From positions 1 to 45,641 of the forward strand of contig NZ_LZKK01000368.1 of assembly GCF_001672815.1 (NCBI RefSeq): a stretch of DNA of 45,641 nt. Direction: 5' to 3'. This DNA is from Mycobacterium sp. E796 (GTDB lineage Bacteria; Actinomycetota; Actinomycetes; Mycobacteriales; Mycobacteriaceae). Made by a program: the position numbers and the translations under genes. The notes beneath the pieces are model-generated. The model was not told the origin of the DNA and searched no databases. It worked only from the letters and a program-made list of their open reading frames with translations. Below are positions 6,698-15,555 of this stretch, piece by piece; the first letter of the stretch is position 1; each line of letters starts with the position of its first letter.

Positions 6698-9564
6698 GCG
6701 ACCATCAGTTGCACAATGTTCGGCCGTTGGCGGCGCGGACGATCCATCGGTTCTCGGTGGGCATCATCTTGGCGTGGTTGGGGATCGTCGTCGTCCTGAC
6801 TACCGCCGTCCCCTCCTTGGAACAGGTCGAGGCGGAGCGGTCGGTATCCCAGAACCCGACCGATGCCCCGTCTTTCAAGGCCGCTCAGCGGGCAAACGAA
6901 GATTTCAAGCAATCCGGTTCCGGTAGTCCGGTGATGGTTGTCCTGGAGGGCCAGGAACCCCTCGGCGACGAGGCTCACCAGTACTACGACCGTCTGCTTC
7001 GTCAGTTGCGCGACGATCCGAAGCACGTGCTGCACATCCAGGACTTTTGGGGTGATGAGCTCACCAAGGGCGCCGCGCAGAGCGGCGACGGCAAAGCCGC
7101 CTATGTGCAGTTGGTTCTCGCCGGTAACCCGGGCCAGACGCTGGGGAACGAATCGATCGAAGCCGTCCAGCACATCGTCGCGCGGACGCCCGCGCCGCCT
7201 GGAGTCAAGGCCTACGTCACGGGCCCTGCCGCGATCGCTGCCGACATGGGCCACAGTGGCGACCGAACGATCATCACAATGACGGCGGTAAGCGTCGCGG
7301 TGATCTTCACGATGCTGCTCCTTGTCTACCGGTCCGCCACCACCGTGATCCTGCTGTTGCTGGTGGTAGGGATAGAACTGCAGGCCGCCCGGGGAATTGT
7401 CGCGTTCCTTGGCCATCACGGCCTTCTCGGTCTAACCACCTTCGGCGTCAATCTCCTGGTATCCATCGGAATCGCGGCCGGGACTGATTACGGCATATTT
7501 TTCATCGGGCGCTATCACGAAGCTCGGCAGGCCGGCCAGGACCGGGAGGCGGCCTTCTACACGACCTACCGGGGAGTCGCCAAGGTTGTATTGGCGTCCG
7601 GTTTGACGATCGCCGGGGCGCTTTTCTGCCTGACATTCACCCGACTCCCCTTCTTCCGAGCCCTGGGCATCCCCTGCGCGGTTGGCGTGTTGGTCGCGGT
7701 CGCGGTCGCGCTGACGCTGGTTCCCGCGGTTCTGGCCGTCGGAAGCCGGTTCGGTTTGTTCGAGCCCAAGCGCAAGATCCGGGTCCGGGGATGGCGGCGG
7801 GTGGGGACGGCCATCGTTCGCTGGCCGGCGCCCATCCTCGTCGCCGCAGTGGCCCTCGCGCTTGTCGGGCTCCTGACGCTGCCAGGGTACAAACCCAGCT
7901 ACAACGACCAGAAGTTTATTCCTAAGGACATTCCCGCCAGCCAGGGAATTGCGGCCGCAGCCAGACACTTTCCCCAATCCGCGATGATGGCTCCTGAAAT
8001 CCTGTTAGTTGAGGCAGACCATGATCTGCGCAATCCTGCAGATTTCCTGATATTGAATAAGCTCGCGAAGGCGGTCCTCAATGTCCCCGGTATTTCCCAG
8101 GTTCAGGCCGTAACTCGGCCGCAGGGAACCCCTCTCGCGCACACGTCGATACCGTTCATGCTGAGTCTGCAACAGGCCGCCATGACCCAAAATATGGGGT
8201 TCCAGCAGGCCCGCATGAACGACATGCTCAAGCAGGCCGACGAGCTGACCGAAACGATCAAGATCATGGAGCACATGTATGACCTGCTCCAGCAACTCGT
8301 CGCCACCACTCATCACATGATCCGCGAAACGCACGAGATGCAGGAGATCACGAACGAGCTGCGGGATCGCGTCTCTGATTTCGAAGATTTCTTCAGGCCG
8401 ATTCGCAGTTATTTCTACTGGGAAAAGCATTGTTACGATATTCCGGTTTGCTACTCACTGCGGTCCCTGTTTGATGCGATCGACGGTGTTGACGCCCTAA
8501 CCGACAAGCTTAAAGAAGTGGTGGTCGACCTCGACCAGCTAGATGTACTCATGCCGCAACTGGCCGCCGAATTCCCGCCGATGATCGCGATTATGAAAAG
8601 CATGCGGGCAATGATGCTGACCATGCATAGCACCATGTCGGGAACCATCGGCCAGATGGACGAGAACGGCAATAACGCGACCGCGATGGGGAAGGCGTTC
8701 GACACCGCCGAGAACGACGATTCTTTCTATCTGCCGCCGGACAGTTTCAAGAACAAGGACTTCAAACGGGTCATGGATGTGTTCTTGTCGGCCGACGGGA
8801 AGAACATGCGCATGCTCATTTCGCAAAAGGGAGACCCCGCCTCCCCCGCCGGTATCTCCCGTGTTGATGCGATAAAGAGCGCCGCCGCCGAGGCGCTCAA
8901 GGGAACTCCGCTGGAAGATTCGAGGATCTACCTCACCGGCACCGCCGCAATTACTAAAGACCTCGTCGTCGGTTCCACCATCGACCTGATCATCGCGGTG
9001 GTCGCCGCGCTCTGCCTCATTTTCATCATCATGCTGGTGATGACGCGAAGTTTTGTTGCCGCCCTCGTCATCGTCGGCACCGTATTGCTGTCACTGGGCG
9101 CGTCATACGGGCTGTCTGTGCTGGTCTGGCAGGACTTGCTCGGCATACAGATCCACTGGGCGATTCTCGCGACGTCTGTGATCCTGCTTTTGGCGGTCGG
9201 CTCGGACTACAACTTGTTGCTGGTCTCCCGGATGAAAGAAGAAATCGGCGCCGGTATCAACACCGGCATAATCCGCGCAATGGGCGGTACCGGCAAGGTC
9301 GTGACGAATGCGGGCTTGGTATTCGCATTCACCATGGCGTCCATGCTGGTAAGCGATTTGCTCAGCATCGGTCAGATGGGCACCACAATCGGGATCGGTC
9401 TGCTGTTCGACACTTTGATCGTCCGCGCATTCATGACGCCATCGGTAGCCGCGCTGCTGGGTCGCTGGTTTTGGTGGCCGCAACAAGTCCGCCCGCGCCC
9501 GGCGAGTGCGCTACTTCGGCCCACGGGTCCTCGTCCGTTGGTTCGCGCCCTGTTGCTGAGATAG
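6694..9564 (+). CDS. mmpL: MmpL transporter 1 (MmpL4/MmpL5-like)
   Basis: This is an RND-superfamily inner-membrane transporter of 956 residues. MmpL4/5-type proteins move GPL precursors or siderophores to the periplasm using proton flow. After the first helix comes a periplasmic porter domain, then a helix bundle with the proton-relay pair Asp265-Tyr266 (GTDYGIFF). A long periplasmic coiled-coil insert (about residues 490-690) contains the disulfide-type motif EKHCYDIPVC, Cys580 and Cys586, typical of MmpL4/5. The second bundle has the matching pair Asp838-Tyr839 (GSDYNLLLVSR). ATG 6694 overlaps the mmpS stop. The product is complete and all key residues are present. In GPL producers such a pair (mmpL4a/4b) exports glycopeptidolipid; that role here is inferred. 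Confidence 0.92.
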   Translation: MSDHQLHNVRPLAARTIHRFSVGIILAWLGIVVVLTTAVPSLEQVEAERSVSQNPTDAPSFKAAQRANEDFKQSGSGSPVMVVLEGQEPLGDEAHQYYDRLLRQLRDDPKHVLHIQDFWGDELTKGAAQSGDGKAAYVQLVLAGNPGQTLGNESIEAVQHIVARTPAPPGVKAYVTGPAAIAADMGHSGDRTIITMTAVSVAVIFTMLLLVYRSATTVILLLLVVGIELQAARGIVAFLGHHGLLGLTTFGVNLLVSIGIAAGTDYGIFFIGRYHEARQAGQDREAAFYTTYRGVAKVVLASGLTIAGALFCLTFTRLPFFRALGIPCAVGVLVAVAVALTLVPAVLAVGSRFGLFEPKRKIRVRGWRRVGTAIVRWPAPILVAAVALALVGLLTLPGYKPSYNDQKFIPKDIPASQGIAAAARHFPQSAMMAPEILLVEADHDLRNPADFLILNKLAKAVLNVPGISQVQAVTRPQGTPLAHTSIPFMLSLQQAAMTQNMGFQQARMNDMLKQADELTETIKIMEHMYDLLQQLVATTHHMIRETHEMQEITNELRDRVSDFEDFFRPIRSYFYWEKHCYDIPVCYSLRSLFDAIDGVDALTDKLKEVVVDLDQLDVLMPQLAAEFPPMIAIMKSMRAMMLTMHSTMSGTIGQMDENGNNATAMGKAFDTAENDDSFYLPPDSFKNKDFKRVMDVFLSADGKNMRMLISQKGDPASPAGISRVDAIKSAAAEALKGTPLEDSRIYLTGTAAITKDLVVGSTIDLIIAVVAALCLIFIIMLVMTRSFVAALVIVGTVLLSLGASYGLSVLVWQDLLGIQIHWAILATSVILLLAVGSDYNLLLVSRMKEEIGAGINTGIIRAMGGTGKVVTNAGLVFAFTMASMLVSDLLSIGQMGTTIGIGLLFDTLIVRAFMTPSVAALLGRWFWWPQQVRPRPASALLRPTGPRPLVRALLLR

Positions 9565-9706
9565 CGACTCCAAGTGACAGATTTCCAATCCAGCACATTG
9601 CCGCTGACCGTGGGGAGCATCGTGGCACACAGCGATAACGACAGCGGGTGCTGCCGTTTCGAAGTGCCCGGTGTGCTCACGATCGAGACGACCTGTTGAC
9701 GGCCAC

Positions 9707-12622
9707 ATGAGCACCGAACGCTCCCGACCCCCGTTCACGGCGCGAACGATCCGCAAGCTCTCGCTGTTCATCATTTTGGCCTGGGTGGCGATAACCCTTG
9801 CCGTGACTTTTGGCGTTCCACCGCTCGAAAGGGTCGGCGAAGAGCATTCGGTGCCACTGGTTGCCCAAGACGCGCCCTCGGTGCGGGCGATGACCCGCAT
9901 GGGCAAACTCTTCAAAGAATCCGATTCGGATAGCTTCGCGATGATCGTGCTGGAGGGACAGAAACCCCTCGGCGACGACGCTCGCACGTATTACCGTGAA
10001 TTAATAGGTAAGTTGAGAAATGACCCGCGGCACGTCGAATATGTGCAGGATTTGTGGGGAGACCGACTCACGGCGGCGGGTGTGCAGAGCCCAGATGGCA
10101 AGGCCGCTTATGTGCAGTTGAATCTGGCCGGCAATCAGGGCACCACCTTGGGGCAGGAATCCGTGGCGGCGGTCCGGAATATCGTGAAGCAGACACCGCC
10201 GCCCCCAGGCATCGAGGTCCATGTCACTGGCCCGGCAGCGCTCGTGCCGGACATGGTCCGCAGCGGCAATCAATCGATTCTGAAGATGACGTTGATAGGC
10301 GCCGTGATCATTTTCACGGTACTGCTTTTGGTCTACCGGTCGGTGACCACGGTGGTGCTGTTGTTGATCGGAGTCGGGATCGAAGTGCTGTCGGCTCGGG
10401 GGATCATCGCGTTTCTAGCCGATAACAATATCGTCGTACTGTCAACGTTCGCGATCAATCTCCTGGTTGCGCTCGCGATGGCCGCCGGAACCGATTACGG
10501 CATATTTTTCTTCGGTCGATACCAGGAGGCGCGTCAGGCCGGCGAGGACTCGGAGACGGCCTACTACACCACCTACCGCGGGGTCACTCCCGTCGTGCTG
10601 GGTTCCGGATTGACCATCGCCGGCGCGATGCTGTGCCTGAGCTTTACCCGGTTGCCGATCTTCCAGACGATTGGCGTGCCTTGCGCTGTAGGCATGCTCG
10701 TCGCGGTCGCGGTCGCGCTCACACTGGTCCCGGCAGTGCTGGCGGTCGGGAGCCGCTTCGGATTGTGCGATCCCAGGCGGCGGATCGCACAACGCCGATG
10801 GCGAGGGGTGGGCACGGCGATTGTCCGCTGGCCGGCGCCGATTCTCGTCACGACCTTGGCGGTCGCGCTGATTGGCCTGGTGACGTTGCCGGGCTACAAA
10901 ACAAGCTTCAACGACCGACTCTATCTGCCGAAAGACATTCCGGCTAATTTGGGCTATGCGGCCGCTGATCGTCATTTCTCGCAATCGCGAATGATGCCCG
11001 AGATTCTGATGATCGAATCTGATCATGATATGCGCGATCCGGCCGACTTTCTCGTGCTGCACAAGCTGGCCAAACGGATCTTTCGCGTTCCCGGTGTTTC
11101 ACGAGTGCAGGGCATAACGCGTCCCGAAGGGACACCGATTGAGCACACCTCGATACCGTTCATCATCAGCATGCAAAACGCGGCCATGCTGCAAAGTATG
11201 AAAACCATGGAAGCCCGCATTGGCGACATGCTGAAAGAAGCCGATCTGCTTGGAGAGCAAATCGCTATAACTAAGCACTTATACCAACTTCAGCTCCGAA
11301 TGAATGAACTCACACACCACTCGATCGTCGAGGCAAAAGAGATGTCGGAGCTCGTAAACGAGTTGAGAAACAGCATTGCAGATTTCGAGGATGCCTGGAG
11401 GCCGATTCGGAGCTACTTCTACTGGGAAAAGCACTGCTACGACATACCCATATGCTTTGCGTTGAGGTCGATATTCGACCTCGTCGACGGTGTCTACGAG
11501 CTGAGCGACAAGCTTACGGACGTCGTGCACGATCTCGACCAGCTGGACAAGCTCTTGCCACAGCTGATCGAGTCGATGCCGAAGTTGATCGCGATAGCAG
11601 AAGATGCGCGGGCGACCCTGCTCAAAATGCACAGCACCATGTCTGGCACTTTCGGCCAAATAAATGAATCGAGTAACGACGCCACCGCCATGGGGCAGGC
11701 GTTCGACGCGGCCAGGGACGACGACTCCTTCTTCCTGCCTCCGGAAGTTTTCGCGAACCCGGACTTCCAGCGGGCCGAGAATTCCTTCGTGTCTCCGGAC
11801 GGAAAAGCGGCCCGATTCATCATCTTGCATCGCGGCGATCCCGGGACGCCCGAAGGCATCGCGCGTATCGATCAGATTAGGGCCGCGGCCGAGGAGGCGC
11901 TCAAGACGACACCTTTGAAGGATGCCCGGATTTATATGGCTGGCACCGCGTCGACCTTCAAGGACTTTCAGGATGGCTCTAAATACGACCTGAGGATCGC
12001 CTTCGTTGGTGCGCTCTGCCTGATTTTTGTGATCATGCTCGTACTCACGCGCAGTTTTGTGGCCGCACTGGTCATCGTGGGTACCGTTGTGCTTTCGTTG
12101 GGCGCATCGTTTGGGCTGTCCGTCTTGCTTTGGCAGTATCTCCTCGGCATCAAATTGCACTGGATGGTGCTTCCGATGTCCTTGATCGTCCTTTTGGCGG
12201 TGGGCTCTGACTATAACCTGCTTCTGGTATCGCGGATGAAAGAGGAAATAGCCGCCGGCATAAACACGGGAATCATCCGTGCCATGGGGGGCACGGGCAA
12301 GGTCGTGACTAACGCGGGGCTGGTATTCGCCTTCACGATGGCTTCGATGATTTTCAGCGATCTTCAGATCATCGGTCAGGTCGGTACCACGATCGGCCTG
12401 GGCCTTTTGTTCGACACGCTGGTCGTGCGATCATTCATGACACCGTCAATCGCTGCGCTGCTCAGGCGTTGGTTCTGGTGGCCGCAAGTAGTTCGTCCGC
12501 GCCCGGCCAGTTACATGCTTCGATCTGAGGGACCGCGTCCGCTGGTACGCTCCCTGCTGCTAAGGACGGACCAGTCCGACGACGAGGCGGTCACGACCGA
12601 GCTGCCGAAGCTCTCCGTCTAG
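9707..12622 (+). CDS. mmpL: MmpL transporter 2 (MmpL4/MmpL5-like, tandem paralog)
   Basis: This is a second MmpL of 971 residues, clearly paralogous to the first: same order of domains, same motifs, similar wording through most of the length. The proton-relay pairs are Asp263-Tyr264 (GTDYGIFFF) and Asp835-Tyr836 (GSDYNLLLVSR). The coiled-coil insert keeps EKHCYDIPIC, with Cys577 and Cys583. ATG 9707 starts MSTERSRPPF; an open frame 12 codons longer has no resemblance to the family. It begins 142 bp after the first mmpL, so it may have its own ribosome entry but probably shares the transcript. Codon use is less GC-extreme than in the treXYZ genes, with several A/T-ending codons. Two MmpLs behind one MmpS is the arrangement of the GPL export set mmpS4-mmpL4a-mmpL4b. 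Confidence 0.92.
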   Translation: MSTERSRPPFTARTIRKLSLFIILAWVAITLAVTFGVPPLERVGEEHSVPLVAQDAPSVRAMTRMGKLFKESDSDSFAMIVLEGQKPLGDDARTYYRELIGKLRNDPRHVEYVQDLWGDRLTAAGVQSPDGKAAYVQLNLAGNQGTTLGQESVAAVRNIVKQTPPPPGIEVHVTGPAALVPDMVRSGNQSILKMTLIGAVIIFTVLLLVYRSVTTVVLLLIGVGIEVLSARGIIAFLADNNIVVLSTFAINLLVALAMAAGTDYGIFFFGRYQEARQAGEDSETAYYTTYRGVTPVVLGSGLTIAGAMLCLSFTRLPIFQTIGVPCAVGMLVAVAVALTLVPAVLAVGSRFGLCDPRRRIAQRRWRGVGTAIVRWPAPILVTTLAVALIGLVTLPGYKTSFNDRLYLPKDIPANLGYAAADRHFSQSRMMPEILMIESDHDMRDPADFLVLHKLAKRIFRVPGVSRVQGITRPEGTPIEHTSIPFIISMQNAAMLQSMKTMEARIGDMLKEADLLGEQIAITKHLYQLQLRMNELTHHSIVEAKEMSELVNELRNSIADFEDAWRPIRSYFYWEKHCYDIPICFALRSIFDLVDGVYELSDKLTDVVHDLDQLDKLLPQLIESMPKLIAIAEDARATLLKMHSTMSGTFGQINESSNDATAMGQAFDAARDDDSFFLPPEVFANPDFQRAENSFVSPDGKAARFIILHRGDPGTPEGIARIDQIRAAAEEALKTTPLKDARIYMAGTASTFKDFQDGSKYDLRIAFVGALCLIFVIMLVLTRSFVAALVIVGTVVLSLGASFGLSVLLWQYLLGIKLHWMVLPMSLIVLLAVGSDYNLLLVSRMKEEIAAGINTGIIRAMGGTGKVVTNAGLVFAFTMASMIFSDLQIIGQVGTTIGLGLLFDTLVVRSFMTPSIAALLRRWFWWPQVVRPRPASYMLRSEGPRPLVRSLLLRTDQSDDEAVTTELPKLSV

Positions 12623-12710
12623 GCGGGCGCTCGCCATTTACCGCGGCCCGGTATTTCTATTACTGAGGATAAGCTTGGCCGCTTGATACGCCGCTTTCAA
12701 CGCCTTGCGC

Positions 12711-13253
12711 CTAGCTGAAATACGGCATGGCCAGCCCTAGAATCGGTATGACGATTCTCAACGCCGCCGTCGACACGTAGGAAAATGCATAAATGAGGAG
12801 AAGGAGTTGTTCGGTAACGTAATGTTGTAGAGCATTCAAAAAGCCTGGTGGTAACAAGTTGAGCAATTGGCCCAATGCGCTGTTGAACAAATTGAGTATC
12901 TCACTTGGTAAGGCGGTGATGGTGCTGGTAACCGACGCCGTGCTCGCAGCCGCTGGCTGCAATACCGCGGCGTTGGTGGCTTCAGCGGCCGCATACGAAC
13001 CCGCGCCCGCAGTCAAATGCTGTACAAACTGCTCCCCAAACGCCGCCGCCCGCCCGGCCAGCGCTTGATACTCCTGGGCTGCCCGGGAGAACACCTGCGC
13101 AATGCTCGCCGAAACCTCATCGGCGGCCGCGGGCAGCACCGCGAGGGTCGGGCCCGCCGCCGCCGCGTGGGCCGCGCCGAGGTGCGAGCCGATGGTTGCC
13201 AACTCCGTTGCGGTAGAGGTCATTATCTCCGGCGCCACGTTCACGTACGACAT
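12711..13253 (-). CDS. PE family protein 1
   Basis: This 180-residue PE protein has the helical PE domain in the first ~95 residues. It begins MSYVNVAPEIM with the Pro-Glu pair at 8-9. The type VII secretion signal YxxxE is present as SYAAAE near residue 88, so export through an ESX system is expected. The C-terminal ~85 residues are hydrophobic (LNALQHYVTEQLLLLIYAFS) and end in PYFS. ATG 13251-13253 gives the canonical start; a longer open frame to 13283 is not needed. The gene follows PE protein 2 by 30 bp on the same strand and ends 88 bp from the convergent mmpL. No PPE partner or ESX gene is seen nearby. Confidence 0.88.
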   Translation of the reverse strand: MSYVNVAPEIMTSTATELATIGSHLGAAHAAAAGPTLAVLPAAADEVSASIAQVFSRAAQEYQALAGRAAAFGEQFVQHLTAGAGSYAAAEATNAAVLQPAAASTASVTSTITALPSEILNLFNSALGQLLNLLPPGFLNALQHYVTEQLLLLIYAFSYVSTAALRIVIPILGLAMPYFS

Positions 13254-13283
13254 GTCGGTCCACCTACTAGCAATCCAGGGCAA

Positions 13284-13823
13284 TTAAAACGGGAGCGGCA
13301 CTCCGAATGAGGTCAGAACTGTCTTTACCAACTGTTCTACGATGACTAAGAACTCGTAAGCCACAATAAGCCCGAAATATGTGTCAAAATATGCCACAGA
13401 TGCTAGAGCGCGGAGCTCGGGCAATAGAGTCGTTAACGGACCCGCCAGACCCGTTAAGCTATTGAGCAACTGGCTCGGCACGTCGGAAATAGCGCTGGCA
13501 GCCGAGCCCGCACTCGAAGTTAAATGCAGCAACGACGCGGCGCTGGCCGCTTCAGCGGCCACATACGAACCCGCACCGGCATTCAAGTGCTGCACAAACT
13601 GCTCCCCAAACGCCGCCGCCTTTGCGGCCAGCGCGTGATACTCCTGGGCTGCCCGGGAAAACACCTGCGCGATGCTCGCCGACACCTCATCGGCGGCCGC
13701 AGGCAACACCGCGACAGTTGGGGCCAGCGCCGCCAGGTGGGCCGCACTGAGCGTCGAACCAACGGCCGCAACATCCGCCGCTGCCGCCGCCATCATCTCC
13801 GGCGCCGCCAAGACATATGACAT
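13284..13823 (-). CDS. PE family protein 2
   Basis: This 179-residue PE protein starts MSYVLAAPEMMAAAAADV. Its PE domain is nearly the same as that of PE protein 3, while the C-terminal part differs. The secretion motif is SYVAAE. The C-terminal half is hydrophobic (FDTYFGLIVAYEFLVIVEQL) and ends VPLPF. A ribosome binding site GGAGG precedes the ATG (13821-13823) on the minus strand. It is close enough to PE protein 1 (30 bp) to share a transcript. A role at the cell surface with the neighbouring MmpL-exported lipid is a guess from context. Confidence 0.9.
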   Translation of the reverse strand: MSYVLAAPEMMAAAAADVAAVGSTLSAAHLAALAPTVAVLPAAADEVSASIAQVFSRAAQEYHALAAKAAAFGEQFVQHLNAGAGSYVAAEAASAASLLHLTSSAGSAASAISDVPSQLLNSLTGLAGPLTTLLPELRALASVAYFDTYFGLIVAYEFLVIVEQLVKTVLTSFGVPLPF

Positions 13824-14142
13824 AGTTGTCCTCCGACCCGGTCATCATCGGCGCAACGCCAAGGCAAAGGTATGCCACCAACCTGCGATACTCTCTACGG
13901 ACTGTAACCGTCCAAACAGCAGGGCGCACGAACTTTTGAAAATGGGCGTTCGATACCTTTCGTATGCTCTTAGGTGATACCGTGTGCCGCCGCGCTCGGA
14001 CGCTGGTTGCGGAGCCCGAAGACGAGTCCGTCGACCCCCGGCGAGTGGTCAGAATCGAACCCCGGAGCATGTCCAAGTGGACTCCGATGCCGAGATCCGG
14101 TTTAAAGCCGTGCGAAATTTGATTGCGAATTGGTGAACGCGA
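13824..14142. other. intergenic region between PE genes 2 and 3
   Basis: This 319-bp region has no convincing gene on either strand. It probably carries the leftward promoter of PE genes 2 and 1. The minus strand has AT-rich words GGTATCA and GGTATCG around 13945-13983 that could belong to a promoter. A short stretch near 14047-14063 resembles a tRNA T-arm but no tRNA can be folded around it. Confidence 0.4.
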
Positions 14143-14760
14143 TTAAAAAGGAACCGCTATCCCGAACCCGAAGAGTAGCGCCGCCTTCAAAATCAGATCC
14201 GCGAACGCCAGCGTCACAAAGGTCGCAAGGAGAGTGGCATAAGTAACGAGAATTACTAAAAATGGTATAGCCTGCGCGAAAAACGGCAGGGTTTCCAGCA
14301 AAAATACTGCACCCTGTCCTACAAATAATGCAGCCTGTCCCAAAAGGCCTAAATCATTGAGCGCGCCCGAGAAACCGTTCGCTAGACCCGTTAGCGCACT
14401 GGTTAACAGGCTCGGCAAGTCGGGTATAGCGCTGGCAGCCGCGCCGGCACCCGCAGTTAAGTGCAGCAAGGACGCGGCGTTGGCGGCCTCAGCGGCCAAA
14501 TACGAGCCCGCGCTGGCATTCAAGTGCTGCACAAACTGCTGCCCAAACGCCGCCGCCTTTCCGGCCAGCGCGTGATACTCCTGGGCCGCCCGGGAGAACA
14601 CCTGCGCGATGCCCGCCGACACCTCATCGGCGGCCGCCGGCAGCACCGCGACCGTCGGGGCTACCGCCGCCAAGTGCGCCGCGCTGAGCGTCGAACCAAC
14701 CGCCGCAACATCCGCCGCCGCCGCCGCCATCATCTCCGGTGCCGCCAACACGTACGACAT
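14143..14760 (-). CDS. PE family protein 3
   Basis: This is the longest of the three PE proteins, 205 residues. Its first ~110 residues are close to those of PE protein 2, including MSYVLAAPEMM and the secretion motif SYLAAE. The tail is strongly hydrophobic, with two or three possible membrane-inserting helices (for example ALFVGQGAVFLLETLPFF and FLVILVTYATLLATFVTLAF), and ends in AVPF. GGGAGG precedes the ATG (14758-14760). The three PE genes look like local duplicates that kept the export domain and changed the tail. The ending PF or PYF is shared by all three. Confidence 0.9.
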   Translation of the reverse strand: MSYVLAAPEMMAAAAADVAAVGSTLSAAHLAAVAPTVAVLPAAADEVSAGIAQVFSRAAQEYHALAGKAAAFGQQFVQHLNASAGSYLAAEAANAASLLHLTAGAGAAASAIPDLPSLLTSALTGLANGFSGALNDLGLLGQAALFVGQGAVFLLETLPFFAQAIPFLVILVTYATLLATFVTLAFADLILKAALLFGFGIAVPF

Positions 14761-15019
14761 AGCTAACCTCCCACGTGGTCATCCGGCGACCTGGGGCAAG
14801 ACACAAAGCATGACTTCGGTCACGCCCAATAGGGAGATTACATACATGTGGAATACCGCGGGTAGCTTCGAGCATACGAGTGGAATGCCGCGGAGCTTCT
14901 GTCGATCTCGACGGATGCAAACTCGCGGATACGGCAAACTCGCTGCAACTCTGCCGCTTCCGAGCCTGTCGGCGCCGCGCGATGCCCCTGGCGTCGCGTT
15001 GGACCGCGCGGCCCAGAAT

Positions 15020-15490
15020 CTAGCTGGCGTCGCGCAGCATCGGCTGCGCCGTCGAGGTCAACTCGACAACCACCGTCGCCTCAGCAAACAGATCGACGGC
15101 GTCGGCGATGGTGCGGTCGACGAAGGAAGCGAACTCCTCGAACGAGATGCTGTCCTGGATCCACCGCGACCTGCGGGCCACAAGGCGGACGCTTTGCGGA
15201 TCGGAGCAACCGTGCACGATCGCGGTGACTTTGCGGTTCTGCTTGTTCCACGTGTCAGCTAACCGGGTGAGCCAGGGGCGGTCCGCGGCGCGGAAGGAGC
15301 CCGCCGGGGCGATCCCGATGATCAGCATGTCGCCGAACGACCGTGAGATCTCGAGATGGATGTGCAGCCGCCTGGCATCGGCGTTGGCGACACAGAAGTA
15401 TTCGCCGTCGTGCTCGCCCTTGAGGAACTGCAGGCCGCAGGTGCGTACGTAGCGGTCGATCAACTTGGCGCAGAGCGGCTGACTCGTCAT
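15020..15490 (-). CDS. hypothetical protein, possibly YbjN/secretion-chaperone-like fold
   Basis: This 156-residue protein begins MTSQPLCAKLIDRYV (ATG 15488-15490). It is predicted to be a soluble cytoplasmic alpha/beta protein: an N-terminal helix, beta strands (GEYFCVANAD, RLHIHLEIS, MLIIGIAP), a middle helix WLTRLADTWN, and a C-terminal helical stretch SFEEFASFVDRTIADAVDLF. This order reminds me of YbjN/type III chaperone-like domains, but I see no decisive motif. It follows bioA by 65 bp on the same strand and may be cotranscribed. No strong ribosome binding site is visible. The same frame is open far upstream through bioA, but that part is only a shadow of bioA. Function unknown. Confidence 0.6.
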   Translation of the reverse strand: MTSQPLCAKLIDRYVRTCGLQFLKGEHDGEYFCVANADARRLHIHLEISRSFGDMLIIGIAPAGSFRAADRPWLTRLADTWNKQNRKVTAIVHGCSDPQSVRLVARRSRWIQDSISFEEFASFVDRTIADAVDLFAEATVVVELTSTAQPMLRDAS

Positions 15491-15555
15491 GAGGTAGATC
15501 CTGCGGCCAGCGACTTTGAGGACCCTTTGAGCCGAGCTAACCGGCTTCGAAGAAT

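Noticed and set aside
9565..9706. A small gene or remnant between the two mmpL genes
   Set aside because: No frame has a sensible start, ribosome site and composition; a 12-codon extension of the second mmpL is also unlike the family.
14047..14063. tRNA T-arm-like word (minus strand GGGGTTCGATTCTGACC)
   Set aside because: No D-arm, anticodon arm or pairing acceptor strand could be found around it.
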